From: Hungatella effluvii
Lineage (GTDB): Bacteria > Bacillota > Clostridia > Lachnospirales > Lachnospiraceae
DNA length: 64,000 bases
Direction of reading: 5' to 3'
NCBI RefSeq assembly: GCF_003201875.1
Contig: NZ_QJKD01000001.1
Coordinates: 62,001-126,000 of the forward strand
Within the stretch, counting starts at the first letter, position 1. Each line of letters opens with the position of its first letter. The notes beneath the pieces were generated by a model. It was not told the DNA's origin. It did not search any database and saw only the letters and a list, made by a program, of their open reading frames with translations. Shown here piece by piece: positions 18,921 to 27,532 of the stretch. The position numbers and the translations under genes are program-made.

Positions 18921-18954
18921 AAAATAAAAGGGATCACAGCTTCCTGCAATCCCT
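18921..18954 (-). terminator. Terminator of darA
   Basis: On the minus strand 18944-18954 pairs with 18929-18939 (11 bp, two G-U pairs) around a 4-base loop, followed by TTTATTTTT. Confidence 0.8.
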
Positions 18955-18962
18955 CTTTCCGC

Positions 18963-19298
18963 TTAAATCTTTTCGAACCGTTCCACGTCCGTTACAAATA
19001 TCGTTGCTCCGCCAAGCTCAACGGTCATTGGCATCATCATATATCCTGCTGAAATAGATGCAATATTCGGTGCCGGAACATTACAGGTTATCTTCTGTCT
19101 CTTTCCACAGGTATCCTTAATTAAATTAATTACTTCCTCAACCTTGTCATCATTCGTACCAATCATCAGGGTAGAGTTGCCTTTCTTCAAGAACCCACCG
19201 GTAGTAGCCAATTTCGTTACGCTGAAGCTGTTTTCATTCAGTACATCTGTCACACGGTTTCCATCGTCGGAACTGACAATTGCATAAACTATCTTCAT
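18963..19298 (-). CDS. darA: Cyclic di-AMP receptor of the PII-like DarA/PstA family
   Basis: This 111-residue protein matches DarA (YaaQ): MKIVYAIVSSDDG at the start, the T-loop region TKLATTGGFLKKGNST (about residues 29-44), and C-terminal GGATIFVTDVERFE. The protein is trimeric and binds cyclic di-AMP at subunit interfaces; its output partner is not generally known. I chose the ATG at 19298 preceded by GAGGTGA. It is monocistronic with its own terminator. Confidence 0.93.
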   Translation of the reverse strand: MKIVYAIVSSDDGNRVTDVLNENSFSVTKLATTGGFLKKGNSTLMIGTNDDKVEEVINLIKDTCGKRQKITCNVPAPNIASISAGYMMMPMTVELGGATIFVTDVERFEKI

Positions 19299-19416
19299 AT
19301 CAATCACCTCGTTGTCTTTCTTGGCAAATATATAAGCTGGTTCTATTATAAAGCATAATCAGGAAAAATAAAACAGCAAATCACAAAATAATTATCAATT
19401 TTCTGTTAATATGTAA

Positions 19417-19695
19417 CAGTTCACAGCCCCGTCGTCCTCTGCTTCCCGATCTGCCCCGGCTGGCTCATGGGCCGTTTCCAGTGACTTTGCAGGGGATTAG
19501 CAATTCTTAACGCGCAGGATTTTTCGTTCAGGGGAAATTCCCACCTGTCTGAGCGCAGTGAGTTTGGGAATTTCCCCTGGTTTTTAGAAAAATTCTGCAC
19601 GTTTAGAAGTGCTTATCCCCGAAACTGGAACTGGAAACGGCCCATGAGCCAGCCGGGGCAGACCGGGAAGCAGAGGACGACGGGGCTGTGAACTG
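19417..19695. repeat. Giant hairpin element, family A, copy 1
   Basis: This 279-bp element is self-complementary throughout. The outer arms, 19417-19482 and 19630-19695, are 66 bp with one mismatch. The next segment (about 19491-19525 with 19586-19620) pairs with single mismatches roughly every five bases. The inner stem is a perfect 15 bp (19529-19543 with 19565-19579). The loop contains TCTGAGCGCAGTGAG. It begins 5 bp after the stop of the Nudix gene. A second copy with different arms lies at 57211-57469. No coding potential. Confidence 0.92.
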
Positions 19696-19700
19696 CAACG

Positions 19701-20267
19701 TTAATATTCAAAATTCTTCATCTTTTCTGCAAGCTTTCGATAAACCCAGGTCTGCATCCATGGCTCCTTTGATGCATTGATTCCATCCTCCGTCAAAAAC
19801 CAGCGCACATCACTGTTTTCATCCTCTTTTTCATGCAGATTTGCTTCTTCATCCGCCTCCAGCAGATAGGTGATGTTCAAATGAAGGTGAGACGATACAT
19901 AGCTTCCATTTTTTATATGACCGGACACAGTCAGTATCTCAATAGAAAAGATATCTTCGGTGACAGGGCTCACAGAGCGAAGCCCGCTCTCCTCCATCAC
20001 CTCTTTTTGAGCCACCAGAAGCAGGTTCTTCTCTCCATCCGCATGACCGCCCAGCCAGGCCCACGAATCGTAAATATTATGATACGCCATCAATATCTTA
20101 TTGCGCTCACGGTTTGTCACCCATGCCGAGGCCGTCATATGAACGTCCTTGCTCTCTCTCGTATATATCAGATCCCCTCGCTCCAAAAACTTCAGAATCT
20201 GTTCCCGGTCTTTTTCTTCCTGTTCATTATAGGGTATGTAGCCCATTAACGCTTCCCGCAAATCCAT
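19701..20267 (-). CDS. Nudix hydrolase with an altered Nudix box
   Basis: This 188-residue protein has a Nudix fold of the group that includes isopentenyl-diphosphate isomerase-like and unassigned Nudix proteins. The Nudix box spans residues 74-96. The terminal EVMEESGL is intact. Against the consensus G-x5-E-x7-RE, however, residue 80 is Lys instead of Glu and residue 88 is Lys instead of Arg. The essential EE pair (92-93) is present. Substrate is unknown. GGAGG precedes the ATG. Transcription is divergent from the ferritin-like gene. Confidence 0.88.
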   Translation of the reverse strand: MDLREALMGYIPYNEQEEKDREQILKFLERGDLIYTRESKDVHMTASAWVTNRERNKILMAYHNIYDSWAWLGGHADGEKNLLLVAQKEVMEESGLRSVSPVTEDIFSIEILTVSGHIKNGSYVSSHLHLNITYLLEADEEANLHEKEDENSDVRWFLTEDGINASKEPWMQTWVYRKLAEKMKNFEY

Positions 20268-20367
20268 CTTTTTTTCCCTCCATCCACCATTTTTTAAACT
20301 TTCCAGTCATAACTCGTCTTTTTTTGCTTATATATTGAATAAGAACCTTATTAAACGAGGATATTTT

Positions 20368-20946
20368 ATGGATATAACAACATTTCATTACTCAGATCAT
20401 ACTCCGTATCCACCCATAAAGGTGGACGGCAAAAATCCCCAGTATGCGGCCGCGATTCTTTCCAATATCGGTTCCTGCAACTCCGAGATGACCGCGGTCA
20501 GCCTTTACTTTTATAACAGCCTGGTCACCAGGGAGTACTATCACGACGTAGCCGAATGTTTCCACCGGATCAGCATTGTGGAAATGCAGCACCTCGATAT
20601 CTTCGGTGAACTGGCTTTAAAGCTGGGAACTGACCCGCGGTTATGGAGCTATAACAAAGGGCGCATGTATTATTGGTGTCCCGGATGCAACCAGTATCCG
20701 ACGCAGATTCATGCATTGCTCACCAACGCACTCGAAGGAGAGATCGAAGCTATCCGCAAATACCATGCTCAATCTGAATGGATTGAAGATGGACATATTC
20801 GGTCAATTTTAAACCGCATCATCGCGGATGAAGAGCTTCACGTCAAGATATTCCGTTCTCTCTTATCCGAGCTTTCCATGCCGGAACCGGAACCGCAATC
20901 GGAGCCGGCCGAATCACCGGAGCCCACTTCGCAGGTTCCTACATAA
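20368..20946 (+). CDS. Ferritin-like diiron protein
   Basis: The product is 192 residues from the ATG at 20368, chosen for its GAGGAT site; an in-frame ATG at 20335 is less likely. A four-helix ferritin-like core shows the metal ligands in order: Glu in NSEMTAVSLYFYN (about residue 40), ExxH in EMQHLD (72-75), Glu in EGEIEAIRKY and ExxH in DEELHVKIF. A CPGC pair near residue 105 and a Pro/Glu-rich tail follow. It is likely a bacterioferritin/rubrerythrin-type peroxide or iron-handling protein; the exact activity is unclear. Its stop overlaps the convergent HD gene by 8 bp. Confidence 0.82.
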   Translation: MDITTFHYSDHTPYPPIKVDGKNPQYAAAILSNIGSCNSEMTAVSLYFYNSLVTREYYHDVAECFHRISIVEMQHLDIFGELALKLGTDPRLWSYNKGRMYYWCPGCNQYPTQIHALLTNALEGEIEAIRKYHAQSEWIEDGHIRSILNRIIADEELHVKIFRSLLSELSMPEPEPQSEPAESPEPTSQVPT

Positions 20947-21505
20947 TGTGTTTCTTCGTCTCCTGATCCAGTCTGTCACGCAGTGCGGCCATCAGCCCGT
21001 CTTCACGAAAATAGGCTGCGCCGTACTGCAGATTAAATTCATAATCAAAATCGGAGGGATTCATCCCCTGATTATGCTGCAAAATAGTTTCCGCCTTATC
21101 CAGAGCCTTCACCAGATGGGCTTCAGGAGAACTGTTCTCGTTATACTCCTTCCAGATCGCCATAAAATTATCACGATCCTTATCCGGGAGAAATGAAAAC
21201 AGCCGTTCCACAGACCGCTGCTCCTCCGCATGCTTTTGCTGTTCATCTGGCAGCAGGGCGGCCGATATATCACCGTCATACAGCTCCCCCAGATCATGGA
21301 TCAGGCACATGAGAAGTGCCTTCTTTCCATCCAGTTCCGGATATTCGTCCAGCATCAGAGCGGCAAAGAGAGCCAGCCTCCAGCTGTGTTCAGCCGTGCT
21401 CTCCTGTCTCCCTGCAGATCCCCACGCCGTGCGCAGTACATTTTTCAAAAGCTCTGTCTCCTTGATAAAAGCCAGATACCGGTCAAGCCGTTCTTCCTCC
21501 ATCAT
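20939..21505 (-). CDS. HD-domain hydrolase, YfbR/HDDC2-like
   Basis: This 188-residue protein has HD-superfamily motifs: STAEHSWR (His at about residue 40), the HD pair in CLIHDLGELYDGD (about residue 69), and a distal Asp in VKALDKAET. These are typical of YfbR-like 5'-nucleotidases and HDDC2 proteins that act on deoxyribonucleoside monophosphates. Its ATG overlaps the mutS2 stop as ATGA, so translation is coupled to mutS2. A link between nucleotide clean-up and DNA repair is an inference from that overlap. Confidence 0.87.
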   Translation of the reverse strand: MMEEERLDRYLAFIKETELLKNVLRTAWGSAGRQESTAEHSWRLALFAALMLDEYPELDGKKALLMCLIHDLGELYDGDISAALLPDEQQKHAEEQRSVERLFSFLPDKDRDNFMAIWKEYNENSSPEAHLVKALDKAETILQHNQGMNPSDFDYEFNLQYGAAYFREDGLMAALRDRLDQETKKHIM

Positions 21506-23424
21506 TCATCCTCCATCCTGATTTCCACACCCTCCTGGTGCTTCCTCTCCATCTGATGCCGATTCTTTCGATTTTCCACTGTGTCAAATATAATCGAGAA
21601 ATCGTAATCTTCCGGATAGAGCTCTTCTGCTGCGACTAAAAGCTTTATCCGTTTGTGATTGATCCATATCTTCCTGTCCTGCAGCTGCACCTGGAGGACC
21701 CCCTTCTCATTCACCGTTCTGCATACAATTCCCGTCTTTTTATCCGGCAGAACTAAAACACTGTCGCCAACTGTAAACTTCACAGCCAGTTCCTTCTGAA
21801 TTCCCTTTTCTTCCTTCTGTTTTCGAATACGGGGGCCTTCCGGAAGAATGACATGTTTTTTCTTTTTGCCTCCGCGCTCCTCCTGAAGCCGCTCTGGTTT
21901 CAAATTGCCGTATGCAGCCTGTTCCGCCCTTAAAAGCATGGCGTCCGGCATACCTAATTTTTTAGCAATAAACAGAGCGCAGCTTTCTCCCGCTTCTCCC
22001 TGTACAAGCCGGTAAAGCGGCTGCAGGGTCTCCCGGTCAAAGGCCATTCTTGCATTCTCAACACCATCGGCCGCTTCCGCATACCCCTTCACCTCCGGAT
22101 AGTGGGTCGTAACCAGAAACAGACATCCGCACTGCCTCAGACTCTCCAATATGGCAATGGCAATCCCCATTCCCTCCGCCGGATCCGTACCGGACCCAAG
22201 TTCGTCCAGAAGTACCAGACTCTCCGGTCCTGCTTTTTTCAAAATATCCAGCACATTTGTAATGTGAGCGGAAAATGTGGACAGATTCTCAGATATATTC
22301 TGTCCGTCTCCAATATCGCACAGCACCTGATTATTCATACAGAGACTGGCTTCTTCACATGGCACGTGAAGTCCGCACTGCGCCATGATGCAGAACAGTC
22401 CCACCGTCTTCATCGTCACAGTCTTCCCGCCTGTATTGGGTCCTGTAATGACGACTCCATTTCCCCGGTCTCCGAGTTCGAAGCTCAAGGGCACTGCGTG
22501 TTCCCGGCTCATCAGCGGATGTCTGCCGTTCCTGATTCGAATGTTCCGTTCCATGTTGATCTGCGGTTCTTTCGCCTCCATAACGGCGCTTAACTTTCCT
22601 TTGGCGAATATATAGTCCAGCTTCTCAATCAATCTCTTGTCGGCTTCGAAAACCTCCCGGTTTTCCGCCACCATGGCCGTCAGTTCATAGAGAATTCGTC
22701 TCGTTTCATTCTCTTCTTCCATCTTCAGCAGCTCCAGCTCTGAATTCATAGAGGCAACCGCTTCCGGTTCGATAAAAAGAGTCGCCCCTGTAGCGGACTT
22801 ATCAATCACACTTCCCGGCACCGATGACCGGTAATCCTTCTTTACAGGCAGACACATCTTGCCATTACGGTTCGTCACGTAATGATCAGCAAAACAGTTC
22901 TTCCTGCTCTTTAAGATTGAGTCCGCTTTAGCCCGGACCTTTTCCTCCATACGGATCATGTCCTGCCGCAGACTTCTGAGAAGGCGGCTGGCTCCGTCCT
23001 CAACCCGTCCCCCTCTGACAGCTTCCGCGAGCTGCTCCCTCAAGTGCTCCAGGGGATCCAGTTCCTCATCATAGCAGGCCAGACTCGTGTTTAAATATCT
23101 GCACCGGTTCAAAAAGTCCTTCAGGCGTTTTACCGCCGTCAGCGTCATACCGACCGATTCCAGCTGTTCGGCTGACAGACAGCCGTCCTGTCCGACTATA
23201 ATCAGGATGTCATCCACATCACCCATGGACGCAATCGGCGGCATACCTGCACTTTCAATAATCAGTCTCGCCTCTGTCGTATCTTTCTGACTCTTCCTTA
23301 CATCGCCCTCGTACAGATACGGTTCCAGGCTGCGTATTCTCTCTTTTGCTGACTTTGTACATGCCAGTTCTTCCAGTTGTCTTAATATATGGTCAAATTC
23401 TAATGTATGAAATGTGTTGTTCAT
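21502..23424 (-). CDS. MutS2-like ATPase without Smr domain
   Basis: The product is 640 residues from the ATG at 23424, where AGGAG is well placed. It has the MutS core and clamp helices, Walker A GPNTGGKT (about residue 333) and Walker B LVLLDELGSGTDPAEG (about residue 411). The linker is followed by a short KOW-like segment (VGDSVLVLPDKKTGIVCRTV). MutS2 proteins are usually near 780 residues and end in an Smr nuclease domain; this one ends before it. MutS2 acts in recombination control and rescue of collided ribosomes. The short form may be a separate MutS subfamily. Confidence 0.88.
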   Translation of the reverse strand: MNNTFHTLEFDHILRQLEELACTKSAKERIRSLEPYLYEGDVRKSQKDTTEARLIIESAGMPPIASMGDVDDILIIVGQDGCLSAEQLESVGMTLTAVKRLKDFLNRCRYLNTSLACYDEELDPLEHLREQLAEAVRGGRVEDGASRLLRSLRQDMIRMEEKVRAKADSILKSRKNCFADHYVTNRNGKMCLPVKKDYRSSVPGSVIDKSATGATLFIEPEAVASMNSELELLKMEEENETRRILYELTAMVAENREVFEADKRLIEKLDYIFAKGKLSAVMEAKEPQINMERNIRIRNGRHPLMSREHAVPLSFELGDRGNGVVITGPNTGGKTVTMKTVGLFCIMAQCGLHVPCEEASLCMNNQVLCDIGDGQNISENLSTFSAHITNVLDILKKAGPESLVLLDELGSGTDPAEGMGIAIAILESLRQCGCLFLVTTHYPEVKGYAEAADGVENARMAFDRETLQPLYRLVQGEAGESCALFIAKKLGMPDAMLLRAEQAAYGNLKPERLQEERGGKKKKHVILPEGPRIRKQKEEKGIQKELAVKFTVGDSVLVLPDKKTGIVCRTVNEKGVLQVQLQDRKIWINHKRIKLLVAAEELYPEDYDFSIIFDTVENRKNRHQMERKHQEGVEIRMEDE

Positions 23425-23515
23425 TGTTCTTTCTCCTGTTTTATTGTTCATTTACCAGCAGCAGCCAGGCGGCATCAGAAGAGGAATAGACGGCAGCTTT
23501 TCTTATTACGAATAA

Positions 23516-23679
23516 AGAGTCCGGCTCGCCGGACTCTCGCGCCGGAGCGCGGTTGCCTCAGCAACCATACTTCCTTAGCGCGGAGTGCGCATCCTGCCCG
23601 GAGGGCTTTTTGTGTAACAGGAGCACTTTCCTGTTACACAAAAAACTGCAGGATCATAGGGCTGGCTATGTTCCTGCAG
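23516..23679 (-). repeat. Multi-hairpin intergenic element upstream of mutS2
   Basis: Read on the minus strand, the element has five hairpins in a row: 23646-23679 (8 bp outer plus 5 bp inner stem, then six T); 23607-23644 (perfect 16-bp arms); a GCCC/GGGC mini-hairpin; GGTTGC with GCAACC around TGAG; and 23516-23537 (9-bp arms, then TTTATT). The first and last resemble terminators. It may be a structured RNA, a repeat element or a leader with attenuator-like stems. The remaining sequence of the 23425-23903 gap shows nothing else. Confidence 0.7.
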
Positions 23680-23903
23680 ATAACGATTCATCCTTTTCGT
23701 GTATATCACTGCCATTCACATCCCTATGGTCTAAACAGGTACACAAAATAGAAAGAAGATATTGCCTTACAAAATCAATCTTCTCTTAAGCTGTTCCTGT
23801 TCCCGCTATTCTCTTTCTATGCGCCATATTCAGATGCAATTAACAAACACACACTTCCAATCATTTTTATTTATCGCTACTATATCATGTCAATCTGAAA
23901 ATG

Positions 23904-24119
23904 TCAACGGAATTTCCTTCCACCTTCTATCCACCACGTTTTCAGCATCTGGAGTTCTTTCACATTCAGGCAATTTTTCAGGGTATGATTCTCGATTCGG
24001 GAAAGGCACTCGTCATAGTCTATCCACATGACAGATTCTACCTCTTCCTTCTGAAGCTTCAGCTTATCCGCTTCTATCGGCCTTGTGTATACATAGACTC
24101 TGCAGATTTCATGGTTGTC
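23904..24119 (-). pseudogene. C-terminal remnant of a Nudix hydrolase gene
   Basis: Seventy-one codons ending in TGA at 23904 read as the end of a Nudix protein (HEICRVYVYTRPIEADKLKL and DYDECLSRIENHTLKN). The N-terminal part, including the Nudix box, is missing. The reading frame begins exactly at the right end of the TnpB element. The Nudix gene on the other side of the element (25401-25940) is complete and different, so the lost half is not there. The insertion probably came with a deletion. Confidence 0.8.
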
Positions 24120-24242
24120 AATTACCCATGTCTGAAGACACGGGCTTGCAACTCAACTACACGTAGTACGGCATGTGATTCATGCCTCCTGCCTCAAACG
24201 TTGGCTACAATAGGCTGATTGACGACAGCCCGCCTGCTTCGG
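24120..24242 (-). ncRNA. Right end and candidate omega-RNA of the TnpB element
   Basis: In this family the guide (omega) RNA overlaps the 3' end of tnpB and the right end. The 123 bp between the tnpB stop and the Nudix remnant are non-coding and end with a subterminal hairpin (24126-24145, CCCnTGTCT with AGACAnGGG). The guide would be the bases just beyond 24120, that is, the Nudix remnant itself. The assignment is by position and family knowledge. Confidence 0.55.
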
Positions 24243-25360
24243 CTATGCCTGACAGGCCTCTGCAAACAGAGTATTACATCCTTTACGGTAGATATTGATG
24301 GCCCCTGTCCGGTCGTCATTACTCCGGTAACCGCATACCGTACAGCAAAATTCATGCTTTCTCCTGTTACGGTTGGCCTTTGTCGTATTTCCGCAGACCG
24401 GACAGCTCTGGCTGGTGTACTTCGGGTCTGTCGCAAGGACTTCTGACTGCGACAGCGCAGCTTTGTATTCCAGCATCTCCCGGAACTGGCAGAATGACCA
24501 GGAGACCATGACGTACCGGGATTTTAAACGGACGTGTTCTGTGACAGTGCGTATCCCCGTTAGATCCTCTATAATAAAAAGCGTACCTGCTCCATACTGT
24601 GAGATAAGTGCCTTCGTAACCGCGTGATTTACCGCAGTTACGTAACGGGTTTCTTTCTCACGGAGCTTTTTCAGCTTCCGCTTTGCTGATTTTGTTCCAC
24701 ATGCCTGCAGACGCTTCCGCAGAGCAAGGACTTTTGCGCGCTTTTCCTTGACCGTGCGGCCGGAAAAGAATCTGGTGTTCCCTTCATCGTCAAAGGAAAC
24801 TGCCAGATGGTTCACACCGAGATCAATTCCAACGACATGGTTTAAGATATTCCTGTTCTCTGCTTCCAGAGTAACCGGTATATGCAGATAGTATTTCCTG
24901 TTTTTACGGATCAGTTTAGCAGTGCCAAAGCGTCCACCGGCAGAAAACCAGTGTTCCATCCCTTTTAATTCAAATGGGATATGCAGCCTGCCGGAAAGGG
25001 TATTTAAACTGACGGACTGACCTGATATGGAGTAATCCCGGTTCCATACCAGATCATACTCAAAGTTTCGAAAAGATACTTTCGAGAAAGGGTGGCCATT
25101 GCTTTTCATGGATTTATATTTCGCAAGGACGGTCTTAAATACACTCTGAGTCATCTGAGAGCGGAGTCCGAACTGCTGTCTGACCGGGTAGAGTATAAAG
25201 CATGGTCTAATTCGAGATAGCGGATTCCCTCCCGTCCAAAAACGAAAGCGGAGACGAAGTTCAGTACATCCCGGATAACGGACAGTGTCTTGTTCAAAAT
25301 CATCATCTGCTCTGATGTAGGGTATAGTTTGACTTTAGCAGTAATTGTAATAGATTTCAT
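24243..25360 (-). pseudogene. tnpB: TnpB RNA-guided nuclease with one frameshift
   Basis: Two overlapping frames encode a TnpB protein. The first (25360-25151) holds the N-terminal KVKLYPTSEQ region; the second (24243 to about 25190) holds the rest. The junction lies near 25190, where a one-base loss explains the switch: the second frame already reads LYPVRQQFGLRSQMTQ upstream of its first ATG. All RuvC residues are present (GIDLG Asp, IIEDL Glu, NDDRTGA Asp) and so is the zinc finger (CPVCG and CTVCGY). The shortened ORF from 25154 lacks the N-terminal wedge part, so activity is doubtful. Confidence 0.85.
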
Positions 25361-25400
25361 AGATTTTGAACCTCATAACAGATTATTTCCTGAGTACATT

Positions 25401-25940
25401 TTACCGCAAATTGGAGTAAAAAGCAAACAGATGTTTGAAACCATCCGCATCCCGTTCATCCAATAGTTCCAGAGAACTGCCATCCAGTACTGCCTGAGTC
25501 AGCCGCTCCCCTTTATAACAAAGCTTCAACGAAAAGAAAGGCTGGTTATTCTGCAGCAATTCAAAGAAGATCAGGTCGCCTTCCCATAGACTCAGTTCCC
25601 GAATCTGATCCTTTTTTACCCATTCAAGCTGTCCTTCCCGGCAATCACCGATCGTCCCCTCATAGCGGTCAGCTGTATACAGACACATATACTCTTCCGG
25701 CCAACGGTCAGAAACGAACGTGACAAGGCCGCGGAAACGCCATCTTAAGAGTGTGAGTCCGGTCTCTTCCTTCACTTCCCGAAGCAGACACTCCTCCGGA
25801 CTCTCTCCCTTCTCAAAGTGGCCGCCTACGCCCAGCCACTTATCACGGTTCATATCCCCTTCTTTTTTCACCCGGTGCAGCATCAGATAGCTGTCTTCCG
25901 TTTCGATATAACAAAGTGTTGTAAAATTTGTATGCGGCAT
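25401..25940 (-). CDS. Nudix hydrolase, MutT/8-oxo-dGTPase type
   Basis: This 179-residue protein has an intact Nudix box at about residues 39-62 (GHFEKGESPEECLL then REVKEETGL). It resembles MutT-like 8-oxo-dGTP diphosphatases of Firmicutes with a C-terminal extension. Such enzymes remove oxidised nucleotides, but substrate assignment from sequence is unreliable. GAGGAAG precedes the ATG. It begins 5 bp after the anti-sigma gene and may belong to the sigma-factor operon. Confidence 0.9.
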   Translation of the reverse strand: MPHTNFTTLCYIETEDSYLMLHRVKKEGDMNRDKWLGVGGHFEKGESPEECLLREVKEETGLTLLRWRFRGLVTFVSDRWPEEYMCLYTADRYEGTIGDCREGQLEWVKKDQIRELSLWEGDLIFFELLQNNQPFFSLKLCYKGERLTQAVLDGSSLELLDERDADGFKHLFAFYSNLR

Positions 25941-25945
25941 GAAAT

Positions 25946-26971
25946 TTACTTCCTCTTCCCCAAAATTGATAAACGTACATCATCCACCATGACAGAAGTA
26001 TAGTCTATGGTATTTAAATAATCCAGTATCTCCTGCTTCTTTCCGGAAATACAGTAGTTCTTCGTGGTCAGTACCGCCTGCTCCCTGGTCTGATCCAGCA
26101 ATTCCTTCACTGGTCCCACCGTTGTAGGATATACGTAATACCGTCCTTTGCTTCCCATACGAAGGCCCAAAGCATTCAACAGCTGCGGCTGTGACAGCAG
26201 ATATTCCAGATTCCCCAGATACTCCTGCTTTAACTCTTCATCTGTCATTCCCACCCGGTCGCGTTCGTCCTCTCCCATAATGCTCTTTCTGATCGTAAGA
26301 CCACCGCGTACCTTTCCTTCTTCATTATATATTTCCACCCAGTTTACCTGGATCGGGGCGTCAATCACTTCAGATACCGGTTTCGCTGTCCTGATACTGA
26401 GTGATAAATGAATCACACTGGAATCCGGCAGTTCTTCCATCTCTTCCTTAAGCGCAGCCTTATCCTCTTCGCTCATCAGTCCGTAGCCATAACGGTTCGC
26501 AGTAACCGTCGTAAGATTCTGAGGATCCTCAACCGCAATTCTGCCCCAGTTCACATTCATCTTAACATTGGGAGGAAGGCCCACATATATGGGACTGCTG
26601 GTGTCCAGAACACTCATTTCAATTACGTAACGGCCAAATCCACGATCCTTCAGGCTGGAATCGTATACCGTTACATATGGCTGGGCAGTTTCATAATAAA
26701 CCCTCATATATTTCGTAAATTCATTCTCGTATGCCGCCTCAGCCGATGTAAACAAGGGGCGCGGATTAAAACTGCAGAGTTTCATCACAGGATTAATGAT
26801 CAGAAGCAGCACCGCCGCCGCAATCGCCACTGCGAAGAGCGTGCGAAGACTGATCTTTGTAATCCTTCTGTTAATCTGACGCTCGATCTGCCTCTCCAGG
26901 CCTCTGTCCTCCATAACATAACATTCTGGCAGATCATTCAAGCCTTCTGCCAGTTCATCAAAATCCTTCAT
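25946..26971 (-). CDS. Membrane anti-sigma factor
   Basis: This 341-residue protein has a cytoplasmic N-terminus of about 45 residues, one membrane segment (about residues 46-62) and a large extracytoplasmic region. The latter resembles the Sigma_reg_N/Sigma_reg_C anti-sigma domains (IHLSLSIRTAKPVSEV in the middle). Its start overlaps the sigma-factor gene by 14 bp, so the two products are made together. It would hold the sigma factor at the membrane until an envelope signal releases it. Confidence 0.85.
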   Translation of the reverse strand: MKDFDELAEGLNDLPECYVMEDRGLERQIERQINRRITKISLRTLFAVAIAAAVLLLIINPVMKLCSFNPRPLFTSAEAAYENEFTKYMRVYYETAQPYVTVYDSSLKDRGFGRYVIEMSVLDTSSPIYVGLPPNVKMNVNWGRIAVEDPQNLTTVTANRYGYGLMSEEDKAALKEEMEELPDSSVIHLSLSIRTAKPVSEVIDAPIQVNWVEIYNEEGKVRGGLTIRKSIMGEDERDRVGMTDEELKQEYLGNLEYLLSQPQLLNALGLRMGSKGRYYVYPTTVGPVKELLDQTREQAVLTTKNYCISGKKQEILDYLNTIDYTSVMVDDVRLSILGKRK

Positions 26972-27458
26972 GATCTTTCACCTCCAACAACCTCATGACC
27001 TGTTTCTTTGCACGGGACCGGATCTGCCGCACATTCTCTTTCGTGATTCCCATGGATCTTCCGATCTCCTCGTCGCTTAAATGAAAATAGATCGAATCCA
27101 GCAGCACTTCCTTATAGTGAACCGGAAGCGTGGTAATCGCTTCCAGTAAAAGACGCTTCTCCTCATCCTGAATCAGATCATCCAGAATATGATCCTCCTG
27201 CCTGATAAGCGACAAATCAAAGCTTCCTTCATCCACCAGACGGTTACGCCTCTTCCACAGGTTGAAATACTCATTCTTCAGTACCTTGGTAAGCCAGTAA
27301 CGCAGACTCCCGCCTCCCTCATAAGACAACAGCGCTTTTAAAAATGTGGACTGCACCAGGTCTTCCGCATCAGATCGGTTACCGGAAAGAGACAGTGCAT
27401 AGACATAAAGCGGCCTGTAAAACTGCCTGTATACAGTTGTAAACTCGTCCTGTTCCAT
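26958..27458 (-). CDS. ECF-type RNA polymerase sigma factor
   Basis: The product is 166 residues from the ATG at 27458, preceded by AAGGAGGG. Region 2 lies at about residues 10-75 (SGNRSDAEDLVQSTFLKAL) and region 4 at about residues 110-160 (LPVHYKEVLLDSIYF, then DEEIGRSMGITKENVRQIRSRAKK). This two-domain size is typical of ECF sigma factors. The overlapping downstream gene encodes its membrane anti-sigma factor. A GTGTCACAAAT segment upstream may be the -35 of an autoregulated promoter, with low confidence. Confidence 0.92.
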   Translation of the reverse strand: MEQDEFTTVYRQFYRPLYVYALSLSGNRSDAEDLVQSTFLKALLSYEGGGSLRYWLTKVLKNEYFNLWKRRNRLVDEGSFDLSLIRQEDHILDDLIQDEEKRLLLEAITTLPVHYKEVLLDSIYFHLSDEEIGRSMGITKENVRQIRSRAKKQVMRLLEVKDHEGF

Positions 27459-27532
27459 GCCCCTTCCCTCCTTCTGACTATAAAACAATCCAGCCAGAGA
27501 TTTGTGACACTTTGGGTGAAAAAAATTTCAAA

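Larger units (their letters stand above)
24120..25395 (-). mobile_element. IS605/IS1341-type element carrying tnpB only
   Basis: The element contains a tnpB gene and no tnpA, as in IS1341-like derivatives mobilised in trans. Its right end is set at 24120, where the Nudix remnant begins; the left end near 25395 is approximate. There are no terminal inverted repeats, as expected for this family, but a subterminal hairpin lies at the right end. Confidence 0.8.

Noticed and set aside
25151..25154. Programmed frameshift as an explanation of the two tnpB frames
   Set aside because: No slippery heptamer or downstream structure is evident, and TnpB proteins are normally made from one frame; a simple deletion is more likely.
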